This document shows positions 8,378 to 15,461 of a stretch of DNA of 64,000 bases, in pieces. The stretch's first letter is position 1, and each line of letters opens with the position of its first letter. The stretch covers positions 36,678 through 100,677 of the forward strand of contig JABDFM010000003.1 in NCBI GenBank assembly GCA_013286565.1, in the 5' to 3' direction. The notes beneath the pieces are model-generated. The model did not search any database. It was not told where the DNA came from and was given only the letters and a program-made list of their open reading frames with translations. The position numbers and the translations under genes were made by a program. The DNA comes from Bacteroidota bacterium (GTDB lineage: Bacteria; Bacteroidota; Bacteroidia; Sphingobacteriales; Sphingobacteriaceae).

Positions 8378-9400
8378 ATGGGTAAAAAGGGAGTTTTATT
8401 AGTCAATTTAGGCACACCTGATAGTCCTTCAACTGCGGATGTGCGAAAATATCTCAGGGAGTTTTTGATGGACCCGCGGGTGATCGACATTAATCCATTG
8501 TCGCGTACGCTATTGGTTAAAGGTATTATCGCACCAACCCGCGGACCGAAATCGGCTAAACTGTATCAAAAAATATGGGACGAAAAAACCGGCTCACCTT
8601 TATTGCATTACAGCCTTTTACAACAGCAATTATTACAACAGCGTTTGGGTGACGATTATACGGTCGAACTGGCCATGCGTTATCAAAGCCCTTCCATCGC
8701 TTCGGCACTGATCAGGCTAAAAGAGGCTTTGGTTGATGACATCAAAGTGATCCCGCTTTTCCCGCAGTATGCTTCGGCCAGTACGGGTTCTGTTTATGAT
8801 AAAGTGATGGAACTACTGATCGATTGGCCCACAAAACCCAATGTGTCTTTTATCAATTCATTCCATGATAATGAGCTGATGATCGAAACCTTTGCCGATA
8901 ACGCCAGGAAGTATGATCCCGAAAGTTTCGACCACATCCTTTTCAGTTTTCACGGTCTGCCACAAAGGCAGCTTATAAAATCGGATCATACCCATAACCA
9001 TTGCCTTAAAGTAAATGATTGTTGCGCTACCATTATTGATGCCAATAAATTCTGTTACTCGGCGCAATCGCATCATACCGCCAAACTGATTGCCGAAAAG
9101 TTAAATATCCCGAAAGAAAAATACACCATTTGCTTTCAATCACGCCTGGGCAGCGATCCCTGGGTGCAACCCTACACCAGTGAGATTGTAGCCAAACTGG
9201 CTAAAGAAGGGAAAAAACGCCTGCTAGTATTTTGCCCGGCTTTTGTAGCCGACTGCCTGGAAACGGTTTACGAAGTAACTGTTGAATACGGCGACGAGTT
9301 TAAAGCACTGGGAGGCGAGCATGTGCAACTGGTAGAAAGTTTGAATGATTCGCCCAAATTTATTGAGGCGCTGGAAAAAATGGCGAAGGCTCTATCTTAA
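8378..9400 (+). CDS. hemH: ferrochelatase
   Basis: Inserts ferrous iron into protoporphyrin IX as the terminal heme step. The 340-residue protein has the N-terminal VNLGTPDSP, the metal-site histidine H192 in FSFHGLP, and the family block CFQSRLGSDPW. An internal run of four cysteines, C209, C215, C216 and C226 (C-X5-CC-X9-C), follows the active-site histidine, and some bacterial ferrochelatases carry [2Fe-2S] ligands in such an insert. No membrane segment is obvious. Its 3' end overlaps the convergent heme-binding gene by 9 nt. Confidence 0.95.
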   Translation: MGKKGVLLVNLGTPDSPSTADVRKYLREFLMDPRVIDINPLSRTLLVKGIIAPTRGPKSAKLYQKIWDEKTGSPLLHYSLLQQQLLQQRLGDDYTVELAMRYQSPSIASALIRLKEALVDDIKVIPLFPQYASASTGSVYDKVMELLIDWPTKPNVSFINSFHDNELMIETFADNARKYDPESFDHILFSFHGLPQRQLIKSDHTHNHCLKVNDCCATIIDANKFCYSAQSHHTAKLIAEKLNIPKEKYTICFQSRLGSDPWVQPYTSEIVAKLAKEGKKRLLVFCPAFVADCLETVYEVTVEYGDEFKALGGEHVQLVESLNDSPKFIEALEKMAKALS

Positions 9401-9628
9401 TTTCCCTATCACGTCAAAGTGCTCAAATACCCATTCATCATGCGGTGCATCGGGTAACTCATGCGTAAGGTCCTGTCCTGCCCAATGCTCATAGTGCTTA
9501 CCATTGCGCCATAGGCGGCTCCGGCTCACATCATAGATCAATCCTTTGTAAGCTATCCATATTTCGGGCTTATCCTGCCCATTGCGTAATGCCAGTTGTG
9601 ATTTGGTATAAAGAGGTAAGTCGCTCAT
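9392..9628 (-). CDS. cytochrome b5-like heme/steroid-binding domain protein
   Basis: A 78-residue protein from ATG 9628, consisting of one cytochrome b5-like domain of the short bacterial type: KSQLALRNGQDKPEIWIAYK, then YDVSRSRLWRNGKHYEHWAG and a C-terminal helix ending FDVIGKLR. The H-Y-E-H-W-A-G segment is the expected ligand region. The frame stays open 64 codons upstream, but that part crosses a palindromic repeat and reads SPRPSPGERE, so it is rejected as coding. It converges on hemH with a 9-nt overlap. A role in electron transfer or heme handling is inferred, not shown. Confidence 0.75.
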   Translation of the reverse strand: MSDLPLYTKSQLALRNGQDKPEIWIAYKGLIYDVSRSRLWRNGKHYEHWAGQDLTHELPDAPHDEWVFEHFDVIGKLR

Positions 9629-9687
9629 TCTGCTATGCTTGTTTACCAGGGAAACAGCTTTGAAATATAGCATTAATTTATTTAACT

Positions 9688-9719
9688 CCCTCTCTCCCGG
9701 AGAGGGCCGGGGTGAGGCC
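9688..9719. repeat. GC-rich palindromic repeat, copy 2
   Basis: CCCTCTCTCCCGGAGAGGG forms a 7-bp stem and is followed by CCGGGGTGAGGCC, the same tail found next to the copies at 19111 and 62736 (there as GGGGTGAGG or its complement). It is intergenic, between the b5-like gene and the sigma-factor terminator. Confidence 0.8.
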
Positions 9720-9721
9720 CA

Positions 9722-9755
9722 CAAAAAAAGAGGAACCAGTCGTAACGGGTTCCTC
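9722..9755 (-). terminator. Rho-independent terminator of the sigma factor gene
   Basis: On the minus strand GAGGAACC pairs with GGTTCCTC (8 bp, 10-nt loop) and is followed by seven T. It lies 25 nt past the sigma-factor stop codon. Confidence 0.85.
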
Positions 9756-9779
9756 TCGGATATATGGTGTTTAATTGTT

Positions 9780-10316
9780 TTAATCCTCGGCGTAAACCGG
9801 CTTTTTGATACCATTATCATAGGCTTTCAAATTTTTCTTTAAAAGCTTGCGTGCTACGTGGATGCGTGTTTTAACGGTCCCGATAGGGATAATTAAATGG
9901 TCGGCTATCTCATGATATTTATGGCCTTCAAAATACATGGTGAATGGCACGTAATAATCATCCGGCAGCCTGTCTAAAGCTTTTTTGATATCATCCATTA
10001 CAAATTTTGATTCGCCGCTATTTTTAGTTGAGCTGAAAACCAGGTTGGCTGAAGATATCTCTTCCGACTTGGTTACGAATGTGCTCATCTTAACAAAACG
10101 ACGGTAATTGTTGATGAATGTATTTTTCATGATAGTGTATAACCATCCTTTTAAATTGGTTCCTTCTTTAAACTTATTATAATAAGTTATGGCTTTCAAC
10201 ATTGTATCCTGAACAAGGTCGTTAGCATCATCGGCGTCGCGGGTGAAGTGAAGTGCGTAAGACCTCAGTGAAGTCGCCTGACGTAGTACCATGGTGTTAA
10301 ACTCGATTGCTGTCAT
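9780..10316 (-). CDS. RNA polymerase sigma factor, ECF (sigma-70) type
   Basis: A 178-residue two-domain sigma factor. Region 2 includes DADDANDLVQDTM and the -10 recognition helix GWLYTIMKNTFINNYRR. Region 4 includes LPDDYYVPFTMYFEGHKYHEI and the helix-turn-helix GTVKTRIHVARKLLKKN. ATG 10316 (MTAIEFN) is chosen because the extra 23 codons upstream look unlike the family. No anti-sigma factor gene is adjacent, so it may belong to the conserved Bacteroidota class without a dedicated anti-sigma. The 253 bases up to murB show no gene and no clear promoter box. Confidence 0.9.
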   Translation of the reverse strand: MTAIEFNTMVLRQATSLRSYALHFTRDADDANDLVQDTMLKAITYYNKFKEGTNLKGWLYTIMKNTFINNYRRFVKMSTFVTKSEEISSANLVFSSTKNSGESKFVMDDIKKALDRLPDDYYVPFTMYFEGHKYHEIADHLIIPIGTVKTRIHVARKLLKKNLKAYDNGIKKPVYAED

Positions 10317-10569
10317 ATTGTTAATGTTTGTATGTTGTAGTAGACAAACATGATACCGCTTTCTAAAAACACCAAAGCTGAACACTAAAAAGGACGATCA
10401 GAAAATCAAAAAAGCAGAGGGTAGATCGTGGATAGGAAAAGGTTCATAAAAACCTTAAAAACAACTGTTTATCATATTATTGTCAGCTTTTATGGAAATA
10501 AACCGGGAAGATTTTATGGAAAATACAAGGAGTATTTGAGGGCCGAAACCTGCCTTTAATGAAATAAAT

Positions 10570-11589
10570 TTAACTAATAATATTGACCTCTCTATCCAAC
10601 ACAATGCCAAATTTAGTGTACACACTGTCTATGATTTGCGACGAAAGACTGTACACTTCTTCGCCCGTTGCGCCTCCGTGGTTCACCAAAACCAGTGCCT
10701 GGTTCTTCCATGTTCCGGTGTGGCCAACTACTTTCCCCTTCCATCCACACTGTTCAATAAGCCATCCGGCAGCCAGTTTTACCAGGCCATCCCCTGCGGG
10801 ATAATGCACCACTTCCGGAAATTTTGATTGTACTTCGTGAAATTGCTCATCAGCAATAACCGGGTTTTTAAAAAAACTGCCCGCGTTACCAATGGTAGAT
10901 GGGTCGGGCAGTTTGGATACCCGGATATGGGAAACTACTTGTGATACCTCTTTAATGGTAGGGCTGCTGATATTGCGGTTAGCCAGCTCCTGCTCTATCG
11001 CCCCATATTTTAGATTAATGTTTGGAATAAGAGACAATTGGAATTTTACCGATACGATGATAAGCTTCTCTTTCAGTTCATTTTTGAATATGCTGTCGCG
11101 ATAGCCAAATTGGCAATCCTCCTTGCTAAAGGTTTTAAATTCACCGGTGGCTATTTCAAAAGCGCGGCAGCTGCGAAACACATCCTTCAGCTCCACCCCG
11201 TAAGCGCCGATATTTTGTATGGGTGATGCGCCAACTGAACCGGGGATCAGGCTCAGGTTTTCTATACCGGCATAATCACGGGCAACGCAAAAGTTAACCA
11301 GGTCATTCCAAACCTCGCCGGCGCCCGCTTCAATAAAAACCTCCTGGTGGTTAATGCGGTGCTCGATACCCCGGATGTTTATCCGGATCACCAATCCGTC
11401 AAAGTCCTTCACAAACAACATATTGCTGCCGCCGCCGAGGATAAGCCTTGGCATTTGCAGCCACTGCGGGTCCATAAATAGCTCAACCAACTCATCTTCG
11501 TGGTTGATCTCAACGAAATACCGCGCCGAAGCATCAATGCCAAACGTATTAAAGTTTTTCAGCGAAAAGTTTTCGAGTATCTGCAGCAT
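10570..11589 (-). CDS. murB: UDP-N-acetylenolpyruvoylglucosamine reductase
   Basis: NADPH- and FAD-dependent reduction of UDP-GlcNAc-enolpyruvate to UDP-MurNAc in peptidoglycan precursor synthesis. The 339-residue protein has an FAD-binding PCMH-type domain with LGGGSNMLF near residue 50 and LIPGSVGASPIQNIGAYGVE, and a C-terminal domain with the catalytic-serine block GNAGSFFKNPV. Length and the Y/I-rich insert resemble the type I (E. coli-like) enzyme. It is a single gene; its downstream neighbour is an ECF sigma factor in the same orientation. Confidence 0.95.
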   Translation of the reverse strand: MLQILENFSLKNFNTFGIDASARYFVEINHEDELVELFMDPQWLQMPRLILGGGSNMLFVKDFDGLVIRINIRGIEHRINHQEVFIEAGAGEVWNDLVNFCVARDYAGIENLSLIPGSVGASPIQNIGAYGVELKDVFRSCRAFEIATGEFKTFSKEDCQFGYRDSIFKNELKEKLIIVSVKFQLSLIPNINLKYGAIEQELANRNISSPTIKEVSQVVSHIRVSKLPDPSTIGNAGSFFKNPVIADEQFHEVQSKFPEVVHYPAGDGLVKLAAGWLIEQCGWKGKVVGHTGTWKNQALVLVNHGGATGEEVYSLSSQIIDSVYTKFGIVLDREVNIIS

Positions 11590-11598
11590 GCGGTTTTA

Positions 11599-11632
11599 AT
11601 TTCGGATTTCGGAGGTCGAATTTCGGAATTTA
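11599..11632. repeat. TTCGGATTTCGG-type intergenic repeat, copy 1
   Basis: ATTTCGGATTTCGGAGGTCG followed by AATTTCGGAATTT. Related copies lie at 12280-12313 (same strand) and 13280-13311 (opposite strand), so three consecutive gene gaps carry it. Confidence 0.7.
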
Positions 11633-11655
11633 TTTTTGGATTGGGTGCCTGGGAT

Positions 11656-12270
11656 TCAAATCAGCTCTATCTGCGGTGTTAGTCCTGCCCTAAAAGCATT
11701 CACAATTGACTTTGGTGTAAGCACGGTTACCATTTTCGTATCTGGAAGTCCTTCCCTTTCGGCATAACCAAACGGCGACCATTGAAAAACTGAACCGCTG
11801 TATAGTAAATAAGGCTTATCGTTCAGTTCGATAAAAGTGCCATCCGGGAGTGTAGCTAACCGATCTTCATACTTTACTTTTGATCCGTTTTTATCAATTC
11901 TTTCTTTATGTAGTACAGCGTCGATCTGCTGTATGGAAACATCGTCAGCAAAAGCATATTCCGTGTTTCCTTTTAACCAAAAGGATTTGAATTTGTTAAA
12001 ATCCGCTCGCCGGCACTCAAAACAAGGACGGTGGCCTGCGGCATAAGCGGTGGCCTCGTCGTAAAAAAACAGTTCGGTGTACCGCCGGGGAGCCATTACC
12101 GTTCTTCTTCGTCCCCTGAATTCGAGCAGGCAAGTAAGCCAGGCCTTTAATTTAAAGGAACCCAATATATGCTGGTCTTCATCATGTATTATTCCGCGGT
12201 TACCCATCCATGCGCCGCGAGCCGGAGTTTTAATAAGCTGACCATAAGGGGTTACACGGTTTTGAAGCAT
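11656..12270 (-). CDS. conserved hypothetical protein with Ada-like CxxC motif
   Basis: A 204-residue soluble protein of unknown function. It begins MLQNRVTPYGQLIKTPARGA with GNRGIIHDEDQ, then a basic FRGRRRTVM segment and YTELFFYDEATAYAAGHRPCFECRRADF. The last part resembles the Zn-binding GHRPCxxCRP element of Ada-type DNA-repair sensors, but only one CxxC is present. I recall similar proteins across several bacterial phyla annotated only as hypothetical. A nucleic-acid or alkylation-related role is speculative. It is flanked on both sides by TTCGGATTT-type repeats. Confidence 0.8.
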   Translation of the reverse strand: MLQNRVTPYGQLIKTPARGAWMGNRGIIHDEDQHILGSFKLKAWLTCLLEFRGRRRTVMAPRRYTELFFYDEATAYAAGHRPCFECRRADFNKFKSFWLKGNTEYAFADDVSIQQIDAVLHKERIDKNGSKVKYEDRLATLPDGTFIELNDKPYLLYSGSVFQWSPFGYAEREGLPDTKMVTVLTPKSIVNAFRAGLTPQIELI

Positions 12271-12279
12271 GGGGGTTTT

Positions 12280-12313
12280 AATACGGATTGCGGAAGGTGA
12301 ATTTCGGAATTTA
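12280..12313. repeat. TTCGGATTTCGG-type intergenic repeat, copy 2
   Basis: ATACGGATTGCGGAAGGTGA followed by ATTTCGGAATTT, a diverged copy of the element at 11599. Confidence 0.6.
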
Positions 12314-12335
12314 ATTTGAAATTGCGGCTGTATTG

Positions 12336-12368
12336 AAACTTACGAAGTCTTAAAGACTTCGTAAGTTT
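12336..12368. repeat. perfect 16-bp palindrome, possible bidirectional terminator
   Basis: AAACTTACGAAGTCTT and AAGACTTCGTAAGTTT are exact inverted copies around a single A. The structure sits 10 nt past the stop of the PEP-mutase-family gene (minus strand). The A/T-rich ends could terminate transcription, but the arms are longer than usual terminators. Confidence 0.8.
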
Positions 12369-12378
12369 TGTTAATCCC

Positions 12379-13215
12379 CTAAAACATCCCGTTCAAATCC
12401 TTATAAGGAATAGCGCTATTGGCAAACTGGAAAGTACCTTTAGTTTTAATCTCCTTCGCCGCGCTGATAAATGCCCTAAAAGCAGCGCGGGATAATGACG
12501 AGCCCAAACTTATACGTTTAACGCCCATAGCGAATAGGTCATCTACGGTCAGGTCGGTACCAGCGAGCCCCATGATCACATTAAGCGGACGATCGATTTC
12601 TTTCAATACCGATTCAATATCCTGTTTATGCCTGAGGCCGGGAGCGAACAGCACATCGGCCCCTGCTTCCTGGAAATGCTGGAGGCGCTTGATTGTATCT
12701 TTGAGATCAGTCCGGCCATAAAGAAAGTTTTCGGCCCTGCCGGTAATTAAAAATGGGAAGGATAGTTTCCGGGCAGCTTCAACAGCAACCCTTATCCGTT
12801 CTGTAGCTTCCGCCAGTTCATAAATCGGGGCGTTGGCTATTCCCGTTGCATCTTCTATAGAGCCTGCTACCAATCCTGCCTCAGCCGCTAAAGCGATCGT
12901 TTTCGCGATCCCTTCTGCAGAAACGCTGTAGCCGCTTTCGAGGTCAGCGCTCACCGGCAAATGTGTAGCTGCAATAATTTCTTTTGCATTATCAAGTACT
13001 TCCTGCAATGTCACCGAACCTGAGCTATCGCTTTTGGCTAATGAAAAGGCCAGTCCGGCACTGGTTGTAGCCAGCGCCTCAAATCCCATAGCAGCCAATA
13101 TTTTGGCTGTCCCCGCATCCCATGGATTGGGGATCACAAAACAACCGGGCCGCTCATGAAGCGATTTAAATAATTGTGCTTTATCAGATTGGGATACTAC
13201 TGAATTGTCATTCAT
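12379..13215 (-). CDS. isocitrate lyase/phosphoenolpyruvate mutase family enzyme
   Basis: A TIM-barrel carbon-carbon or carbon-phosphorus lyase of the PEP mutase branch, substrate unknown. It has PNPWDAGTAKILAAMGFEAL near the N-terminus, the metal-binding SADLESGY, SIEDATG, and ITGRAENFLYGR. The ICL-specific KKCGH motif is absent, so it is not isocitrate lyase. The start is placed at ATG 13215 (278 residues); a longer frame to 13272 adds WVWDFEIDSFKWQ-like sequence read from the repeat region. Oxaloacetate hydrolase or methylisocitrate-type lyases are alternatives. Confidence 0.85.
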   Translation of the reverse strand: MNDNSVVSQSDKAQLFKSLHERPGCFVIPNPWDAGTAKILAAMGFEALATTSAGLAFSLAKSDSSGSVTLQEVLDNAKEIIAATHLPVSADLESGYSVSAEGIAKTIALAAEAGLVAGSIEDATGIANAPIYELAEATERIRVAVEAARKLSFPFLITGRAENFLYGRTDLKDTIKRLQHFQEAGADVLFAPGLRHKQDIESVLKEIDRPLNVIMGLAGTDLTVDDLFAMGVKRISLGSSLSRAAFRAFISAAKEIKTKGTFQFANSAIPYKDLNGMF

Positions 13216-13279
13216 ATCGAAATGGTCTAACTGCCACTTAAAGCTGTCAATTTCAAAATCCCACACCCACATTCAATAA

Positions 13280-13311
13280 TCTCGAAATCGTAAATCCGAA
13301 TTCCGAAATCA
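13280..13311. repeat. TTCGGATTT-type intergenic repeat, copy 3 (inverted)
   Basis: CGAAATCGTAAATCCGAATT followed by CCGAAATC, the reverse orientation of the elements at 11599 and 12280. It reaches the lpdA stop codon. Confidence 0.6.
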
Positions 13312-14712
13312 AATATGTATCGGCCGGTTATCCGTAGCGGCCAAACAAGCCTCGCGGAATGCTTCAGTATAGGTTGGGTGTGCATGGCTCATTCTTGAAA
13401 TATCCTCGGCTGATGCACGATATTCCATCGCTACCACGGCTTCGGCTATCATATCCGCAGCACGTGGGCCGATCATGTGTACGCCTAATATTTCATCAGT
13501 TGTCGCGTCAGCTAAAACTTTTACAAAGCCGTCCATATCTCCGCTAGCTACCGCGCGTCCGCTTGCGCGGAAAGGGAACGAACCTGCTTTATATTTAGCG
13601 CCTTTTTCTTTCAATTGCTCCTCAGTTTGCCCAACTGCAGCAACTTCGGGCCAGGTATATACTACGCCAGGTATCAGGTTATAATCAATATGTGGTTTCT
13701 GGCCGACAATGCTTTCGGCTACCAAAGTACCTTCGTCTTCTGCCTTATGGGCCAGCATCGCGCCACGGATCACATCGCCGATGGCGTAAACACCTTTAAC
13801 GCTGGTTTCCAAATGCTCATTAACGGTAATTTTCCGTCCACGTTCTTCAACAGTAATGCCGATCTTATCTAAACCTAAATTATCGGTATAAGCTATACGG
13901 CCTACAGCAACCAGGCAATAATCGCCTTTCAATTCCTTTTTGTCTCCATTTGGAGCATCAAATGTTACGGTCACTTCTTTGCCTTTTACAGTCGCCCCGG
14001 TTACTTTATGGCCGGTGTAAAATTCCATGCCTTGTTTGGTCAGTACTTTTTGCAGCTCCTTGCCTAATCCCCTGTCCATAGTCGGGATGATGGAATCCAT
14101 AAATTCGATCACGGATACTTTAGCGCCCAACCGCGAGTACACCGAACCCAGTTCCAAACCGATCACGCCGCCGCCGATCAATATCAAATGCTTCGGTACT
14201 TCGGTTAAGGTTAAAGCCTCGGTCGAGGTAATGATGCGTTTTTTATCGATCTTGATAAATGGCAGGCTTGATGGTTTTGAGCCTGTAGCTATGATAATGT
14301 TTTTGCCGGTGATCTCCTGCTCTGTACCGTCAGCTTTTTTTATGATGATGGTATTTTTATCCTTGAATGAGCCGATGCCCTGGTAACCGTCTATCTTATT
14401 TTTCTTGAAAAGGAAGCTGATACCGCTGGTGTTTTTTGCCACCACATCCACTTTACGCTTCATCATCTGCTCCATATCAATCGACAAATTATCCAGGTTG
14501 ATACCATGCGTTTTGAAAGCATGGGAAGCATTATAATAATGTTCGGACGAATCCAGTAAAGCTTTGGAAGGGATACAGCCTACGTTTAAGCAAGTACCTC
14601 CATAAGTGGCATATTTTTCAATACAGGCGGTTTTTAACCCCAGTTGCGCGCAGCGAATAGCCGCTACATACCCACCTGGACCCGAACCGATAACGATAAC
14701 ATCATATTGCAT
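13309..14712 (-). CDS. lpdA: dihydrolipoyl dehydrogenase (E3)
   Basis: FAD flavoprotein that reoxidises dihydrolipoamide in 2-oxoacid dehydrogenase and glycine cleavage complexes with NAD. The 467-residue protein has the FAD motif GSGPGGYVAA (9-18), the redox disulfide C41/C46 in GGTCLNVGCIPSK, the NAD motif GGGVIGLELG, and the C-terminal H445/E450 pair in HPTYTEAFRE. The E1-alpha and E2 genes lie about 7 kb away on the same strand, so E3 is separately transcribed. A TACCTTTG box stands just upstream. Confidence 0.96.
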   Translation of the reverse strand: MQYDVIVIGSGPGGYVAAIRCAQLGLKTACIEKYATYGGTCLNVGCIPSKALLDSSEHYYNASHAFKTHGINLDNLSIDMEQMMKRKVDVVAKNTSGISFLFKKNKIDGYQGIGSFKDKNTIIIKKADGTEQEITGKNIIIATGSKPSSLPFIKIDKKRIITSTEALTLTEVPKHLILIGGGVIGLELGSVYSRLGAKVSVIEFMDSIIPTMDRGLGKELQKVLTKQGMEFYTGHKVTGATVKGKEVTVTFDAPNGDKKELKGDYCLVAVGRIAYTDNLGLDKIGITVEERGRKITVNEHLETSVKGVYAIGDVIRGAMLAHKAEDEGTLVAESIVGQKPHIDYNLIPGVVYTWPEVAAVGQTEEQLKEKGAKYKAGSFPFRASGRAVASGDMDGFVKVLADATTDEILGVHMIGPRAADMIAEAVVAMEYRASAEDISRMSHAHPTYTEAFREACLAATDNRPIHI

Positions 14713-14732
14713 AGCTTATAATTTATTGACGG

Positions 14733-14740
14733 CAAAGGTA
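14733..14740 (-). promoter_or_regulatory. -7 promoter motif of lpdA
   Basis: On the minus strand TACCTTTG matches TAnnTTTG, 20 nt before the lpdA ATG. No clear -33 box was found at the expected distance. Confidence 0.5.
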
Positions 14741-14824
14741 GGAAATTTAGAGATTAGAGATTGGTTAATTAGTGATTAGTTGACTTGCGAATTATAATGT
14801 TATCAGAAAGATTTGCGTTCTACT

Positions 14825-15286
14825 TCACTTAGCCAGCGATCTCGAAAACCACAGGCGGATCAGGGGGCTTAAAAATATAGCAATGTAGATCAGGCTGATC
14901 CAGGGTTGGTAGATAACATAAAATTCGTGCGGTGTTAGCGAGTAAGGGCTTTTGATCAATACAAAACCAACGAAATCGACAACCATAGCTGATATAAGCC
15001 ATAGAAAGGCAAGGTACCAGGTTTCTTCCGATTGCAGCAGTGGATTTTTCTGTTCGGGTTTTTTGAAATATATCCAGGCAAAAACGGGCCATACGATCAG
15101 CATAATTAATACATGATAGGGCACCGTTGCCACAAATACAGGCGCCTGTAAAGCACTTTGGCCGGGCGATGCCTCTGGCATTTTGAAGACCATTCCATAA
15201 GTTACTGTTGTGGCGACAGCCAGGATGGTTACAATAATGTATGCAACAAAAAATAATACGAGTGCACGTGTAAAATTCATTTTCAT
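14825..15286 (-). CDS. integral membrane protein, function unknown
   Basis: A 153-residue protein with four predicted hydrophobic segments: ALVLFFVAYIIVTILAVA near the N-terminus, VPYHVLIMLIVWPVFAWIYF, WYLAFLWLISAMVVDFVGF, and WISLIYIAIFLSPLIRLWF. The termini are short and the last residues are basic. No catalytic motif was recognised. It is alone between lpdA and the divergent CocE-type hydrolase gene. The downstream gap holds only degenerate GATTAG repeats. Confidence 0.8.
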   Translation of the reverse strand: MKMNFTRALVLFFVAYIIVTILAVATTVTYGMVFKMPEASPGQSALQAPVFVATVPYHVLIMLIVWPVFAWIYFKKPEQKNPLLQSEETWYLAFLWLISAMVVDFVGFVLIKSPYSLTPHEFYVIYQPWISLIYIAIFLSPLIRLWFSRSLAK

Positions 15287-15461
15287 TTTAGAGCATTTTG
15301 TTTTTTAGACGCTGTAAGAAATTCATAGGTTACACTAAACGATATTCGATATTCATCATTCCCTACTCGGTATTCAAAACTATGCCATTTGTAACAGTAT
15401 TATCATCAATGACTTTATTAATGAATTACTTACTACATTAGAACTCTTTAATTAACTGATT

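Noticed and set aside
9629-9820. N-terminal extension of the b5-like protein
   Set aside because: It includes translated palindromic repeat and overlaps the sigma-factor terminator and gene end.
12379-13215. Isocitrate lyase (glyoxylate shunt)
   Set aside because: The KKCGH catalytic motif is missing and the protein is much shorter than isocitrate lyase. No malate synthase gene is nearby.
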